In this document: positions 13,030 through 24,380 of the stretch, piece after piece
Position numbering within the stretch: the first letter of the stretch is position 1
How the letters are laid out: each line of letters starts with the position of its first letter
Assembly: GCA_910589415.1 (NCBI GenBank)
Contig: OU342634.1
Location: forward strand, 21,201,144-21,265,143
Direction: 5' to 3'
DNA length: 64,000 bases
Source: Malachius bipustulatus
Taxonomy: Eukaryota > Arthropoda > Insecta > Coleoptera > Melyridae
Made by a program: the position numbers and the translations under genes
The notes under the pieces: generated by a model
The model's input: only the letters and a program-made list of their open reading frames with translations
What the model was told of the DNA's origin: nothing
The model's database searches: none

Positions 13030-13400
13030 AGTTTTTTTAACGTCGTACTTTTAGTGGCAGAATTGACGGTGGTTAAATAATTGGAACGTTCCTACCTTGA
13101 ACGACTGGACCGCTTACGAACAAGACTTCTAGGGAAGCGGTGGCCTGGGGCGCAGTTGATGTGGCCCGGACCAACTATCTGCCGACAAGGAGTAGCCCCT
13201 TCTGTGAAGACGAGGTCGATACCAGGAGGTTGGACAGGTACCAGGTGTTCGGTCCCGAGTAGTATCACCGAAGCTCGAGATGAGGTAAGACAGCTCCCCA
13301 AAATTCAACGAAAAGGGAAAACAAAAACTCTACAAGAACAAATTAGAATATTAGACAGTGGTCTGTAATGGAGATTTTGCTCAATCGACTTACCCCTAGT
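13030..13400 (+). other. GC-rich patch with open frame, unrecognised
   Basis: Clearly richer in G and C than its surroundings. The plus strand is open for about 95 codons from 13081 to 13368 directly after an in-frame TAA; the first ATG in this frame is near 13159. Another plus frame reads through a plausible peptide (AWGAVDVARTNYLPTRSSPF and onward) before a stop, and a minus frame is also open. An AG|GTAAGA donor-like site occurs at about 13283-13290. It could be an exon or retroposed fragment of a host gene, or part of an LTR-type element. No family recognised. Confidence 0.3.
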
Positions 13401-14001
13401 CCCTAGGGAGTTTTGTTTAGGCACTTTAGGTGGTGTAAGAAGACACAAACAACAGCTTTTCTATCCCTGTACAGGAATGGTTCCCTTAAACTATCCTTAA
13501 AACAACCAAGGATACCCGATGAACCAATTCTCGTGTGGGTCTACTAAATCCCCGAAGGTACAATTGAAACAAATTGTTACACAAGGCCAACACTAGCTGC
13601 TCTGGTCTCTTATGCCCGTAGTAATTAGCTAATAATTAACTGAGAATTGAAAAATCTCCAAAAATGAATATATCAAATTATAATAATTATTAATTCCAAT
13701 TATCTCTTGCAGATAACACTGATAAAGAGAAATCTAAATACGGAGGTGAGCATGGACTGTCCAACAAGAGAGAAACTGAATGAAAAGCAAGACAGAAAGA
13801 AAATACAACAATTTCTATACTATCCAGGAGGTGATATACAGGATGGTCCTAAACCCTAAGCTTGACTCTAATATCAACTAACCAAAACATAAATAAAACA
13901 AATCACAGAATCAAACACATAAATAATGCTTCCTTTTTTTTTTCTTATTATAATTTACAAGTGTTACAGGTCTTCTTATTAAACATCGATTATATTTACC
14001 T
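13401..14001. other. Spacer, no gene seen
   Basis: Moderately mixed composition continuing from the GC-rich patch; nothing recognised apart from the left target-site copy of the SINE near 13987-14001. Confidence 0.4.
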
Positions 14002-14266
14002 AAAAAATAAATAAATATCGTATGGCTGTGGTAAAGCCCAAGTCTCAGAAGTTTTTAAGTAGCCTCAAGGGCCTCCGACGTAACTTAACGATTGCTGTGA
14101 AGCAGCCGGGACCCCCTTTTTAACCTACCTCCCGGAGCACGATCGGTCACGGAACTTTTTTTTTACCACTATAATTTTGGTCACCCATCTTAGTACTGAC
14201 CAAACAAAGCCATGCTGCACTTTAGAGATCGTTTGACCGAAACTCTAACAGTTTGGCTATTGTGAC
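14002..14266 (-). mobile_element. 5S-rRNA-derived SINE, full-length copy
   Basis: Reads 5' to 3' on the minus strand. The head contains a stretch close to the internal promoter region of 5S rRNA: on the minus strand, GGTCAGTACTaagATGGGTG at about 14181-14200 (intact in the copy at 37696). The body follows, and an AT-rich tail (atatttatttatttttta on the minus strand) closes the element. Flanks resemble an imperfect target duplication: cgattatatttacct on the left, cgattatttacct on the right. Two sister copies lie at 23282-23410 and 37696-37940. The 5S head implies RNA polymerase III transcription and LINE-dependent mobility; that is family knowledge, not shown here. Confidence 0.75.
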
Positions 14267-14543
14267 CGATTATTTACCTCACCGCTTGTTTTATAAACAG
14301 ATTGGTTTATGAACTAATAACTCTTAAATATTTTCTTATTGAATAAATTAAGATTTAACTGTTGGAATCTTAGGTCCATTACAATTTATTTGACACGCAA
14401 ATCGAGTATTTTTCCCACTTTACATTGGTTCTTTTATCAAAAATCATAAATTTTATGAAACGTTTCGGATATAAATTATTAGAATTGAATTCTTAATTAA
14501 TTAAATTAGATGAAAATTATTTAGCATTAGATAAATATGGTAT

Positions 14544-16483
14544 TACACGTTGATTAATTTCTAGATAGTCTACCAAGGTCACATGAAAATTCAGCAGTGA
14601 TGTCAGATCTCGAATTTTGTAGGTGCAATGAGGATGAGGAATCACAGAATAAATAGACATAATTTATTACATCATCAATAATTTTTGTTTATTTGAAAAT
14701 AAAAAGAATTTAAGGTTTCTTTTTGAATATAACGATGATGTTAATTCATAAAAGGTATTTATAATGAAAAAATAACAAGCACCTATTTGTAAAGAACATT
14801 TTATTGGAAAGTTATACACAAATTACAAATAATATAAATTAATGCAAAACTTGACAATTGATAATTTAATATTCTAATATTCAGAGTCATATAATCAGTT
14901 TCTTAAATTAATACCTAATTAAAACATTCCACATTTCTGCCGTAACACCAGTATGATGTGTATTTCGCCAAAGAGAAATAACGTCGGTACTCTCATCGCT
15001 TAAAGGACGATTGAAGTTCGGCTTTGCTATACCCCACACATGTTCGATTGGATTAAAAATGCAATGGTATAGTGGAAGTCGAAGAATTTTGTGTCCATAC
15101 TGTTTAGCTAGCTAAGGAATCCACTATATACTGCTTTGTTTTCTTTTGTTCCTGTTGTGAAACCAATAAGCATTTTAGTTATATAAAAATTATAAAGTCA
15201 ATACAAAATATACTTACCTATTCACAATGTCTAGGAGCTGAGCTTTCAGCGAAAAAGGCTCGAAACCAATGTTCTTCCTGCGCAGCGCATTCGTCAATTT
15301 GTTGACGAAATTGGTGATTTGGTGGTTTATTTTCAACTGTACTGTGGTAAGGCGCATTGTCCATAATAATCACAGAAGGTAACTTGGCTTTAACTGGTTT
15401 TCGAACCACTTGGTAAACTTTTCATGATTCATCTCTCCATGATAATCTGGATCTTTTGTTGATGAAGAGAAAATCAATTCTGCCCCATCAACAAAACCAT
15501 TTATCTTACCTGCATGCAAAACTATGTACCTAAATAATGAAAATAAATGATATTATATTTAATGCTTAATTATACATCATTATAACATAATATTATATTA
15601 TAAGTATTTAAAACACCTTTTGCCTTCTGTCTTCTGTTCAGTTTCTTGACACTGCGTGGGTTTTGATCCTGCCAAGACCTTCCCATTGTGCCGTTTTGAG
15701 ATATCCATGTTTCGTCTATACATATACACAAATTATTGGTAAGATGCCTTCTCTTTTGTAATCTACATATGCACGTAGGAACTTCACTCTTTTAACAATA
15801 ATTTGACCTAATTCCAGGAGACCTCGACGTGGATTGTCTTTTTTCCATTTAAATCCAATTTTCTTTAAGACGCACAAGAGAGAAGATTTGCTGTACTCAA
15901 ATATATACTTGTCTTTGAGGACGGTATGTAGAGTATGTAGAGACGGTACCAAAGCGACAATTTCAGAGCTTCAGCTACCCTCTAAATCATAATATTTATT
16001 ACTTGATATCAGTATAGTATTTGAACCTATAGAATAATTTTTATACCTTGCTCACTGATGTTAGGGGTATAATGGCCCCCATTCATTGATTCGTTTCCAA
16101 AGTATTCGAATAAATTTGCCACCATCTGCTGTTTCGCTTCTTTACTTATATGTTTTGGCATTTTGCTTACTTTTTAGATAATTCTAATAATTTTTAATTT
16201 ATTTTATAAAATTAAAAATTAACTCTTAAAACTGACAGACGTAAACAGAACAAAATCAGTTTATTATTTTGGATAGAAAAGTTGACAACAAAGCCAGGGC
16301 GATGTTGTGATCGATTATTAAATTTATTGTTTTTGCATCTTCCTAATGTCAAACATTTTCATTTGATCCCTTTAATAACCTTCAAATTCTAACTGTCATT
16401 TTTAGTGTCATAATGTTCGACGTTACAACGCAGCGTAAACAAATATGACCTTGGCAGACTATCTAGAAATTAATCAACGTGTA
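14544..16483 (-). mobile_element. Tc1/mariner-group DNA transposon, decayed
   Basis: A 1.94-kb element bounded by TA dinucleotides and about 36-bp terminal inverted repeats. The left begins cacgttgattaatttctaga and continues tagtctaccaaggtca. The right (16446-16481) is its complement with one mismatch. It contains a minus-strand transposase pseudogene. The TA target and DDE motifs fit the IS630-Tc1-mariner superfamily. Confidence 0.85.
14908..16161 (-). pseudogene. DDE transposase pseudogene, long D-E spacing (DD82E-like)
   Basis: The minus-strand reading starts MPKHISKEAKQQMV at 16161 and ends MWNVLIRY at 14908. Catalytic motifs visible in order: CIDETWIS (about 15700-15722), MDNAPYHS (about 15340-15362) and NPIEHVWG (about 15033-15055). 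After allowing one frameshift and the introns, roughly 80-82 residues separate the second Asp from the Glu, which fits the DD82E (Sailor) branch better than DD34E. Three gaps look like short spliceosomal introns: 16046-15982, 15616-15530 and 15217-15152. The last has GTAAGT and ACAG ends. The first leaves a frame mismatch, and there are stops in exons (IPxLAK region), so the copy is dead. Between 15360 and 15530 the frame reads LHAG..NGFVDGAELIFSS and DYHGEMNHEKF, typical of this group. Confidence 0.8.
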
Positions 16484-17265
16484 GGTTCAATGCGAGACTG
16501 TTTTTTGTAATGTTAATTTCATATGGTCACAATTAAACGTAATAAAAGCAGAGATTTATGACATCTATAACAAGGAAAGGTTAATTTTTCTCAGAATAGA
16601 AAATAAATTAATCTTAAAAAAAGTACATATGCACGACTAAAACATTTATACCTACGGTTGAAAAATCCGTTAGCATGTCTGAAATAGATTTGCTCATTAT
16701 TAACAGCCTGCTTTGCGGTTTTTTATATTTCCTTTTTTCCGTATCAAACGAGGGTGTAAATTAGCGAAAACTTCCGTCGCACAAAGATGAAATCTTATCA
16801 CCGGCGACACAAATTTGATTGCGACCTACATAAAACGAAATTGCCTGAAAATATATTTCATCGCTTATTTTATACCCACGGATCAATAATTTTGATATTT
16901 TATTAAAAAACTTCATTATCTATAAACGCAAAAATATTTCATTTAACGACTGGATCATTTAGAATCTTTCTCTACTCATAAAGAGTTTTTAATTAAATTT
17001 AATGAAAGTTTTCGTAGACGAATCAACGTATGCAACTTGCAGATAATAATGCATGGCTATTTAATATCGTCCAAGTGAATAACAGCCATTCCCTTCGAGT
17101 GGGAAATACAATTTCTCTCTACGACTATGTGAAAAAAATAAACAGCTTTAATTGTAAACAAAAAGAAGTTAAAAAAAAAGTGATCTAAATGTTTTTTTTT
17201 TTACATTTTCTAGGAAATGTATCTGTTTCTATGTTTAGTCAAGAAATATTTCAGTAACCCCGCAA
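16484..17265. other. Spacer, no gene seen
   Basis: AT-rich; no coding or repeat signal recognised. Confidence 0.5.
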
Positions 17266-18017
17266 TACAGGGTGTCCCAAGATTTCTTTATCAAGGGATA
17301 TCCGCGTTATTTCAAAAAATAAACAAATGAAATTCAGGAAATTTCAACCATACCCCTAAGGCTTTGCAGCTGCACCCTCAATGCCCCTTTACGCCTTTCC
17401 ACCCCTAAGTAATCATCCCCTACTTTTTTTTTTTCAAATGACACTCCCATATTTTTTTTGCTCGACAGGATTGTTGACTTCTTTCTGATTACATTGTCAT
17501 ACGATTTTTTCAAATCGAGACATATCTAGCACGCCGAAAACAATATAATATCATAACAAACGAGGGTTGTCAAGGAGTTGCAATTGCTTGTTTTTTGTGT
17601 TAATGTTTCCTCCAACCACCTTAACTAGCAATACCAGTGTTACTGAATATAGGCGTTAATAGTAATAAATGCTTCTGTGATTTTAATGTCATATTAAATG
17701 TTAATTGTTATTCCTTGACAACCCTCGTTTGTTATATTATGTTGTTTTCGGCGTGCTAGATATGTCTCGATTTAAAAATTCGTATGAAATTCGTATTTAG
17801 AAAGAAGTCAACAATCCTGCCGAGCAAAAAAAAAATGGGGGTGTCATTTGAAAAAAAAAGTGGTGGATGATTACTTAGGGGTGGAAAGGTGTAAAGGGGC
17901 ATTGAGGGTGCAGCTGCAAAGCCTTAGGGGTATGGTTGAAATTTCCTGAATTTCATTTGTTTATTTTTTGAAATAACCCAGATATCCCTTGATAAAGAAA
18001 TCTTGGGACACCCTGTA
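17266..18017. mobile_element. Palindromic foldback element E
   Basis: A 750-bp inverted repeat. The ends are tacagggtgtcccaagattt and its exact complement at 17998-18017. The arms run about 320 bp, including matched blocks gcagctgcaccctcaatgcc, tgttgacttctttct and caaacgagggttgtcaagga. The centre is near 17640. No coding capacity. Element J (53834-54772) shares the first 45 bp of the ends and most of the right arm but has a different interior. Confidence 0.85.
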
Positions 18018-18538
18018 TATCCGTTCCGATTCTCTCGTATGAAATATATGTATAACTGCAAAAAATTAATCGTGCAAAAGAGCCTGGTTACTCCGTAAAT
18101 CCAACGGGATCAGTATATCGCCATATGCACCCCCAAAGTAAGTGTTGATCGTGTGCATAGTTTTTGGCAACATTCACCTTTGTGTCTGTGCTTTTGAGCT
18201 TTCAATTGGCTTAGTTAAGGCATGGTTGGCCAGTTCAATAATTGGATTGCGGTAATATATTATTCTTGTCACTTAAAATACTGTGTGTGCTTATCTTGTC
18301 TTTTGTGTTTATTTTATTAAGTCCATGCATTGTGTGGCTGTACTGTTGCTTTTTTGTATTAGATTTTTTTTTGAAACCATGTGTAGTGTTTGAGCAACTT
18401 CTTCTTCTCTCTGCATTTAAACATTTTATCGGATTATATTATTTTATTCTATTCCAACACTGTAATCATTAGAGGGTTGATATTATACAGGACGTTTCTG
18501 AGATATAAGGCCAAGTTTAAGGGCAAGTTTCTCTCATA
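18018..18538. other. Spacer, no gene seen
   Basis: Contains a 76-codon plus-strand frame (18242-18472) that is almost entirely Leu/Phe/Ile/Cys from T-rich DNA. Not accepted as a gene. Confidence 0.5.
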
Positions 18539-18702
18539 GGCCCGTATTCATCAATAAATATAACCCCTGGGGTTATATTTTAGAACATGCCATTGGTTTA
18601 AAATTCGTAGCGTTCATAGGGTTTGAGCGTTAGACCAATCAGCTGTCAGAAAATTCAAAATATAACCCCAGAGTTATATTTTGAAGTTTGATGAATACGG
18701 AC
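18539..18702. mobile_element. MITE, CCCGTATTC-ended, copy 1
   Basis: A 164-bp palindrome. The left arm is ggcccgtattcatcaataaa then tataacccc; the right arm is its complement ending ttgatgaatacggac. Internal blocks tataaccccTGGGGTTATA and ATAACCCCaGAGTTAT repeat the palindromy within each arm. The terminal motif (g)CCCGTATTCa is shared with the element at 36051-36197. Confidence 0.7.
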
Positions 18703-19306
18703 AATAGAGTTTTTGATTGTAACTTGTGTAAATTTGAGCCGATTTTGATGAAACTTAGGGTTTCATTATATAACAATAAACAAATAAAGATCTTTAATTT
18801 GGCTGTTTCAGGTTTTGTAGATGTCTTTTACGTCTCTAACTTTATTGCAAATGTCAAGACATTATTAAACAGTGCATGTAATTTAGAACAAAAAAGTATT
18901 CTTTAATTAGGTTATTAAGTTTAATTAAGCTTTTGACACGGTTGAGTTCATATAAACATAGATCCGCAACCGCTGCTTTACCGATCTACATTGTTTTCAA
19001 ATTCAAAAAGAAAAGCTTTTTATTTGTTACTCCCATAATAGTTTTTGAGATATTTAGCTCAAATTTGGAATATAAGTCCAGCTGTATGTATGACTTACAT
19101 CATCAGGCATGAAAAAGGTTGTGAGAATTTACAAAGAGATTTTTTTTTTCCGAATATCTCACATTTCGCCCCCATTTCTCGCGCCCATCAACTTTTTTTC
19201 GATGCGCCGCTGGTAAATTTTAAACATGAATTTTCTATTTTATTTAGATACTTTTTGGTATTCTATGGGTCTTCTTCTATTATGTATAGCCATATGTATA
19301 ACGATA
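18703..19306. other. Spacer, no gene seen
   Basis: Open frames at 18688-18906 and 19045-19335 have no recognisable domain, and one runs into the neighbouring transposon end. Confidence 0.45.
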
Positions 19307-19791
19307 ATACCCATATACAGGGTGATCAGTGTTAAATGATCAGAGTGTTAAATTTTCTTACTGCAGTGTTGTAAGTTCTTTTCTTCCAAAGATATGAATA
19401 TTTTTGTAAAAAAAAAGGTGGCAACACTCCTCTGAACATGTGAATAAGTTCGGGTTAGATGGTACTGTTATTATTTTTATTTCCATAGCAACGAAGGCAT
19501 TTGAATATTTTATATTCTAAGTTGAGTTTAGGCGGTTGCCAAACTTCAAATTTTGTTCAGATTTATAGGTATGGTATCAATTTCCAACATTCTCAATTCC
19601 ACTGTAAAGAGGTTTTGAGGAAAAAAATTTGATGAAACTATCTTTAAACTCGAATGAGGGAAACTCTGTAACTTGAAAACCAACCGTTAGATTAAATTTT
19701 TTTCCAGAATATCCTTAATTTTAATGGGCTCTATATCGCCATGTATTCGGAGTGCGCGAGTTACTGATCAGCCTGTATATTATATGGGTAT
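19307..19791. mobile_element. TIR element F
   Basis: Ends aatacccatatacagggtga then tcagt on the left. The right is actgatcagcctgtatatta then tatgggtatt, its complement apart from an extra four bases. The roughly 27-bp inverted ends enclose about 430 bp of single-copy interior with no coding region. Confidence 0.65.
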
Positions 19792-21284
19792 TCTATTCTA
19801 TAGTAACTTTTTCTACATTTAGTAAATTCAGAAATCTATTTTTTATCTAGCTCTTTAGAAAGAAGGAATTATTACATAATACACATTTTGCTTAAATCCT
19901 TCTATGTATACCTTTCTTTTTTTAAACAGCTAAGTACTAGATTATAGAGGTACCTACATATATTATAGATAGCAATCCCATTGGAAACACTTTGATTTAT
20001 AAGTAATTCCATCATAATACATTCTGATCCCGTTGATTCTCTCTCTATCTTGATGCATACGTTCTATCAGATTTAGGGTCGCAACTTTTCACGAAAGTAT
20101 ACAGAGATATGTTGAGCTTCCCTAAAGTCGAGTTCCTTTCTGGTTTTCTGGACTTGTATTCGAACTAAACGTATTTTATTCGCAGGACAAACAAGAAAAA
20201 AACGAAACTCGTCCTCAAGAGATCGAAGACGTTTTATATTTAGAAGCGAATATCTGTATTTACAACTACCACGTACGTAATCTTGGGGAATCGGTTTAAC
20301 TGCAGTTTTTCTATCCGTTTAAACTAAGATGAAGTTTTCTAATAATTGGAGTGGACCTTTTTTAATCTAAAAAGAAAAACTATAATCTCTTATAGTTGTA
20401 CAAAATCAATCATATAATGCTTTTTATCAAGCAATAGTATTAAGTTATCAGACCGTTTTGGATGAAATTTTCTTGGACTATTGGTAGGTATAAATAAAAG
20501 ACAAAGCTCAAAATGATTTAAATTGAAAACTGGCTCATTTATATATCTATTTTAATGATGTAATATTTAAATTTTATTTTAACTTAAAAATTATCAATGT
20601 TTCTCAATCATCAACCGACCGATCTGAACTGTCACGCATGTTATTTCCTAGTTTTCCGGAAAGATAATTACTCTGCACGAGTGGTAAACTATCCCTCCAA
20701 AAAGATGCTGATCCTGACGTGAAAACTCAATCAATATAATAAACCAAATAATGATAATTATATTATGTACATTTATCCTTATTTTTAAAGAGAGGTTGTC
20801 TCTTCCAGAAATTTACTGTATTATTGTTTTCGTATGGAAACAAAATCTATTGTATAAAAAATACTGTATGTACCAATAACAGTATGTATTTTCCTAAAAT
20901 TTGAAACACCCTGTAGAGTTGTACAATAACATTATCAACTTAAAATTCAAATTAAACTCTAGTCCTATTTTTTTGTTTTGTTTTTTGTTTTTTGATTTAC
21001 TCTATTATTTTGGCTTTGGCTGCTACAAGAGGAACATAATTTTCTAGCAAAGCATTTTTTTTCAATTTTCATTAGCATTATAAGCACTAAGTAACTAGCT
21101 GTCTATGAAAAAACCGAAAGTGGTAGTAATTGTCATCACCTAAATATAACTGTCAAAAAGCATTTCATAGAAGTGTATTTCCAATATTAGTTCTTACTGT
21201 TATTAAAGTCCTTTATTTTCAATAATATTCAATTAAATTAAATCTATAAAAGTCGAGATATTTATATTCTCGAATATTTATATT
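19792..21284. other. Spacer; one solitary foldback end
   Basis: Nothing recognised except gaaacaccctgtag near 20904-20917, which resembles a right-hand foldback terminus without a partner. Confidence 0.45.
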
Positions 21285-21443
21285 TATACTTCGATGATCA
21301 CGTCCTCAATATCACCCTGTAGTGACGTTCACGAGCTCCAATAGTGCGTAATGTTTTCAGTTTTTTAAAATCCCCAGGTAGGTACCTATTACTCACCCGC
21401 ACGTCCGGCCGTTATCTGCTGTAGATAGCTCATTATCGTTCTT
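21285..21443 (+). repeat. DIRS left inverted terminal repeat
   Basis: The inner 120 bp are the reverse complement of 26139-26270, including gctcattatcgtt and cacccgcacgtccggccgtt. The outermost 38 bp (tatacttcgatgatcacgtc and onward) differ from the right end but are matched exactly, in reverse, by the first part of the internal complementary region. Confidence 0.88.
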
Positions 21444-21553
21444 ACGCTCGATACGTGCGCTAGTGTTTAAGAGAGTGTTGCTGGAAAATTACTGTAAAAT
21501 ACCGAAAGAACTAAAAAGCAAAACACGAAGGAAGTTAGAAAAAATTAAGAAAA

Positions 21554-21590
21554 ATGGATAAACAGCTAAACCTTTCAAGTAAGTACAATA
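21554..21590 (+). other. Possible DIRS first-ORF start and splice donor
   Basis: ATG at 21554 begins MDKQLNLSS, and a consensus AAGTAAGT donor sits at 21577-21584. The frame then hits stops in T-rich DNA. Introns have been reported in some arthropod DIRS elements, so a short first exon is possible, but no acceptor was established. Confidence 0.3.
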
Positions 21591-21646
21591 ACTTAAAAGT
21601 TTTTATTTTTTTTCTTAATTGAGGGACATAAATACCCTTTCTGTCA

Positions 21647-22583
21647 CTCTCTGTCAGTAAATCCTCTCTGTCAGGTTATCATGCTCACTGTAATAGGGGG
21701 ATGATTAGAACCTCACTTAATGTAATAGTTAAGTGCACTTAAAGAGTGGACAGCAGTCCTAACATGGACCGGTTAGGGACTAATACCCTTAATCGAGTTA
21801 TGGGGATGAGAAAAGGTCAAAATAAGCATACTTATAGTGATGAAAAATACATAAGTAGTAATAATTCGAATAAAGTAATTCTCTCTGTCAGTAATCCTCT
21901 CTGTCAGGTTATCATGCTCACTGTAATAGGTGTGGATGATTAGAACCTCACTTAATGTAATAGTTAAGTGCATTTAAAGGGTGGACAGCAGTCCTAACAT
22001 GGACCGGTTACAGGGATTAATACCCTTAATCGAGTTATGGGGATGAGAAAAGGTCAAAATAAGTATACTTATAGTGATGAAAAATACATAAGTTAATTCG
22101 AATAAAGTAATTCTCTCTGTCAGTAATCCTCTCTGTCAGGTTATCATGCTCACTGTAATAGGTGTGGATGATTAGAACCTCACTTAATGTAATAGTTAAG
22201 TGCACTTAAAGGGTGGACAGCAGTCCTAACATGGACCGGTTACAGGGATTAATACCCTTAATCGAGTTATGGGGATGAGAAAAGGTCAAAATAAGTATAC
22301 TTATAGTGATGAAAAATACATAAGTAGTCATAATTCGAATAAAGTAATTTTCTCTGTCAGTAATCCTCTCTGTCAGGTTATCATGCTCACTGTAATAGGT
22401 GTGGATGATTAGAACCTCACTTAATGTAATAGTTAAGTGCACTTAAATGGTGGACAGCCGTCCTAACATGGACCGATTAGGGACTAATACCCTTAATCGA
22501 GATATGGGGAGAAAAGGTCAAAATAACTATACTATTAAGAGTGATGAAAAAATACATAGTAATAATCCGAATATATTAATAAT
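21647..22583 (+). repeat. Four-copy tandem repeat, about 234 bp per unit
   Basis: Units begin ctctctgtcagtaatcctct at 21647, 21881, 22113 and 22350. They differ by a few substitutions and small indels (a GTAGTAATAA block varies; the last unit is most diverged). Each unit holds a plus-strand open frame reading like MDSSPNMDRL..N.LNRVMGM and SDEKYISSNN. The array may therefore expand part of the first DIRS reading frame, or it may be a leader repeat. Confidence 0.9.
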
Positions 22584-22939
22584 CATATCAATAGTGATGA
22601 CTTATAACAAAGAATCATATTAATAATGGTTACTAGTGCATAAAAGTACTAACAACACGACCGAAGCATTAATAGCTAATACAAAATTTAAGTACCTTGA
22701 TCAACAGGCAGGTGACTCGTGTGATATCACTAGCGAAGAATAACAGCCAGCTAGTTAAAGAGTGATTCCTGGGAACTGTCAAACTCTCAGGGAACCAAGA
22801 CTCAATACGGAGGTGCAAACACTTTTGTCACAGGCCGAATTGAACTATACAGCAATCCGATTGTTGTAATCGTTAAACATCAATCGTTCAGTAAGCATTA
22901 TTAACGATACGTTTCTACAAAAACGTTATCAAATAACGG

Positions 22940-23145
22940 AAACATTGACTAGTGGACCACATCTGCAACAGTGGATGCTGGAAAGATTCTGACAGACATG
23001 CATCACACAGTATCTACGCACAGAAAATTCAAATTAAATCATGATGTCAATGCCGCAGTTCAAAAAATATCAGTACAATAAAAGGCGGACACGTTGCTTT
23101 TTGTAATAACGAAAAGGGCGACCGAGCAAGCTGAACCAGGAAAAA
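22940..23145 (+). pseudogene. DIRS gag-like remnant
   Basis: Reads MLERF-like, then in the matching frame DAGKILTDMHHTVSTHRKF, an Asp-Val-Asn-Ala block, ADTLLF and AEPGKNL. The order A-G-x-x-L-T-D-x-H-H and a following DxLLF segment resemble the C-terminal part of DIRS gag proteins, as I know them. Several frame changes are needed, so the region is non-functional. Sequence 22584-22940 upstream is probably earlier gag but is too decayed to read. Confidence 0.55.
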
Positions 23146-23159
23146 ACCTAACAAGGGAA

Positions 23160-23725
23160 AGTTCCTATACAAAAATCATCTTCTGAATTATTTCAGTCTA
23201 TTATAGAACTTAGGGAAATTGGAGCTATTGATCTCCATTGTTATAAAACCCAATGGGAATTATAGGTTCATAAAAATAAATAAATATCATATGGCTGTGG
23301 TAAAGCCCAAGTGTCAGAAGTTTTCAAGTAGCCACAATAAGGGCCTCTGACATAACTTAACGACTGCAGTGAAGCAGCCGGGACCCCCTTTTTAGGACCT
23401 CCCGGAGCACAAAATAAATCTCAAAGAACTAAATAATTATCTGAACTGTCCACATTTTAAACTTGAGGATTTCAGAACTGTAAAAAACCTAATAAATGAA
23501 GGATGCTATATGAGTACCTACGGTTGATCTCAAGAATGCATATTTTTTCAAATTCAAATACGATAACCACCTTTTTTGGGTTTACGTGCCTTCCAAATAG
23601 TCTTTCGACAGCACCATATGTTTTTACAAAAAATTTTAAACCTATCGTGAATCGCTTGAGATCTATGGGTCATGTTTCAATAATATACCTTGACCCATAT
23701 GATATTGATGATATTGATTGATAGA
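23160..23725 (+). pseudogene. DIRS reverse transcriptase remnant
   Basis: Blocks in order: LRELGAI-like text near 23205; a KPNGNYRFI block to 23272; after the inserted SINE, NLKELNNYLNCPHFKLEDFR then T from about 23417; VDLKNAYF near 23524 (the D of motif A); and APYVFTKNFKPIVNRLRSMG from about 23610. Motif C reads YLDP where an active enzyme has YLDD, so a catalytic Asp is lost. There are frameshifts around 23525-23590. Removing the SINE and one target copy leaves the frame continuous, so the SINE landed in coding sequence. Confidence 0.85.
23282..23410 (-). mobile_element. 5'-truncated 5S-type SINE in the DIRS RT
   Basis: A 129-bp minus-strand fragment of the SINE seen at 14002 and 37696. 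It has the 3' body and AT-rich tail and lacks the 5S-like head. It is flanked by the 9-bp duplication AAAATAAAT at 23273-23281 and 23411-23419. Nested position makes it younger than the DIRS element. Confidence 0.82.
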
Positions 23726-23726
23726 A

Positions 23727-23775
23727 AATAAATAAATAAATAAATAAAAATAAATAAATAAAAATAAAAATAACA
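23727..23775 (+). repeat. AAAT-type microsatellite
   Basis: Run of (A)AATA repeats directly after the RT remnant. Replicating slippage or a retroposon tail could explain it. Confidence 0.7.
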
Positions 23776-24044
23776 TCTCTAGATTTTATTATAAATTATG
23801 AGAAAAGTTGCCCAAATCACAGTAAAAATATAACATTTCTATAGGATCGCAGCTATGCTGTAACTACCGTTGGGTGCATGTGAAACAATTTGAAAGGGAA
23901 AATATCTAGGACTTAAAAAATAAAATTCAAATTATGATAAGAAGATAATTATTCTGAATTATCTCTTAATAGATATCGATTCGTAGTCGAAAAGCTTGAA
24001 AAATGCGAAAATGAGCAATAAATAAACAAACAATATTTTACTAT

Positions 24045-24380
24045 AATCTGCACCGATGCATCCAATTCAGAATGGGGTGCAACAAACTCCCGAGGGGTTT
24101 GGAGCTTACAGGAGAGTGCTTATCATATCAATCAGCTGGAACTCATGGATGTGTTCAATGGAATGTGTTCAATTTTAAAAGGCTTTGCGGAAAAAAAAAA
24201 AAAATAAATGAAATAAAATAAATAAATAAATAAAATAAAATATATATATTATAACAGGCATACCCTCTTAAGATAAGCTAATATTACAGCCATAGCCTAC
24301 ATAAATCGCATAGGCGGCGTCAAGCATGGGCCATTGAAAAACATAAGGCGATAAATTTGGAAATGTTGTTTCTGAACTGG
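24045..24380 (+). pseudogene. DIRS RNase H remnant
   Basis: CTDASNSEWGATNS, GVWSLQESAYHINQLELM and, after an A-rich interruption at about 24189-24250, NITAIAYINRIGGVKHG. These match the order in Ty3/DIRS RNase H: Asp in TDAS, Glu in the HINxLEL block, Asp normally in SDNTTA (here lost or changed). The insertion and stops make it inactive. Confidence 0.8.
24189..24250 (+). repeat. Poly-A / AAATA run inside RNase H
   Basis: A14 followed by (A)AATAA and TATA repeats. It splits the RNase H reading frame and may be the tail of a tiny retroposed fragment. Confidence 0.6.

Noticed and set aside
18242..18472. A membrane protein gene
   Set aside because: The hydrophobic translation results from T-rich sequence; no homologous copy or splice signals.
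20904..20917. A complete foldback ending at gaaacaccctgtag
   Set aside because: No complementary left end found within 2 kb upstream.
21647..22583. CRISPR-like array
   Set aside because: Units are contiguous 234-bp tandem repeats without unique spacers, inside a eukaryotic retrotransposon.
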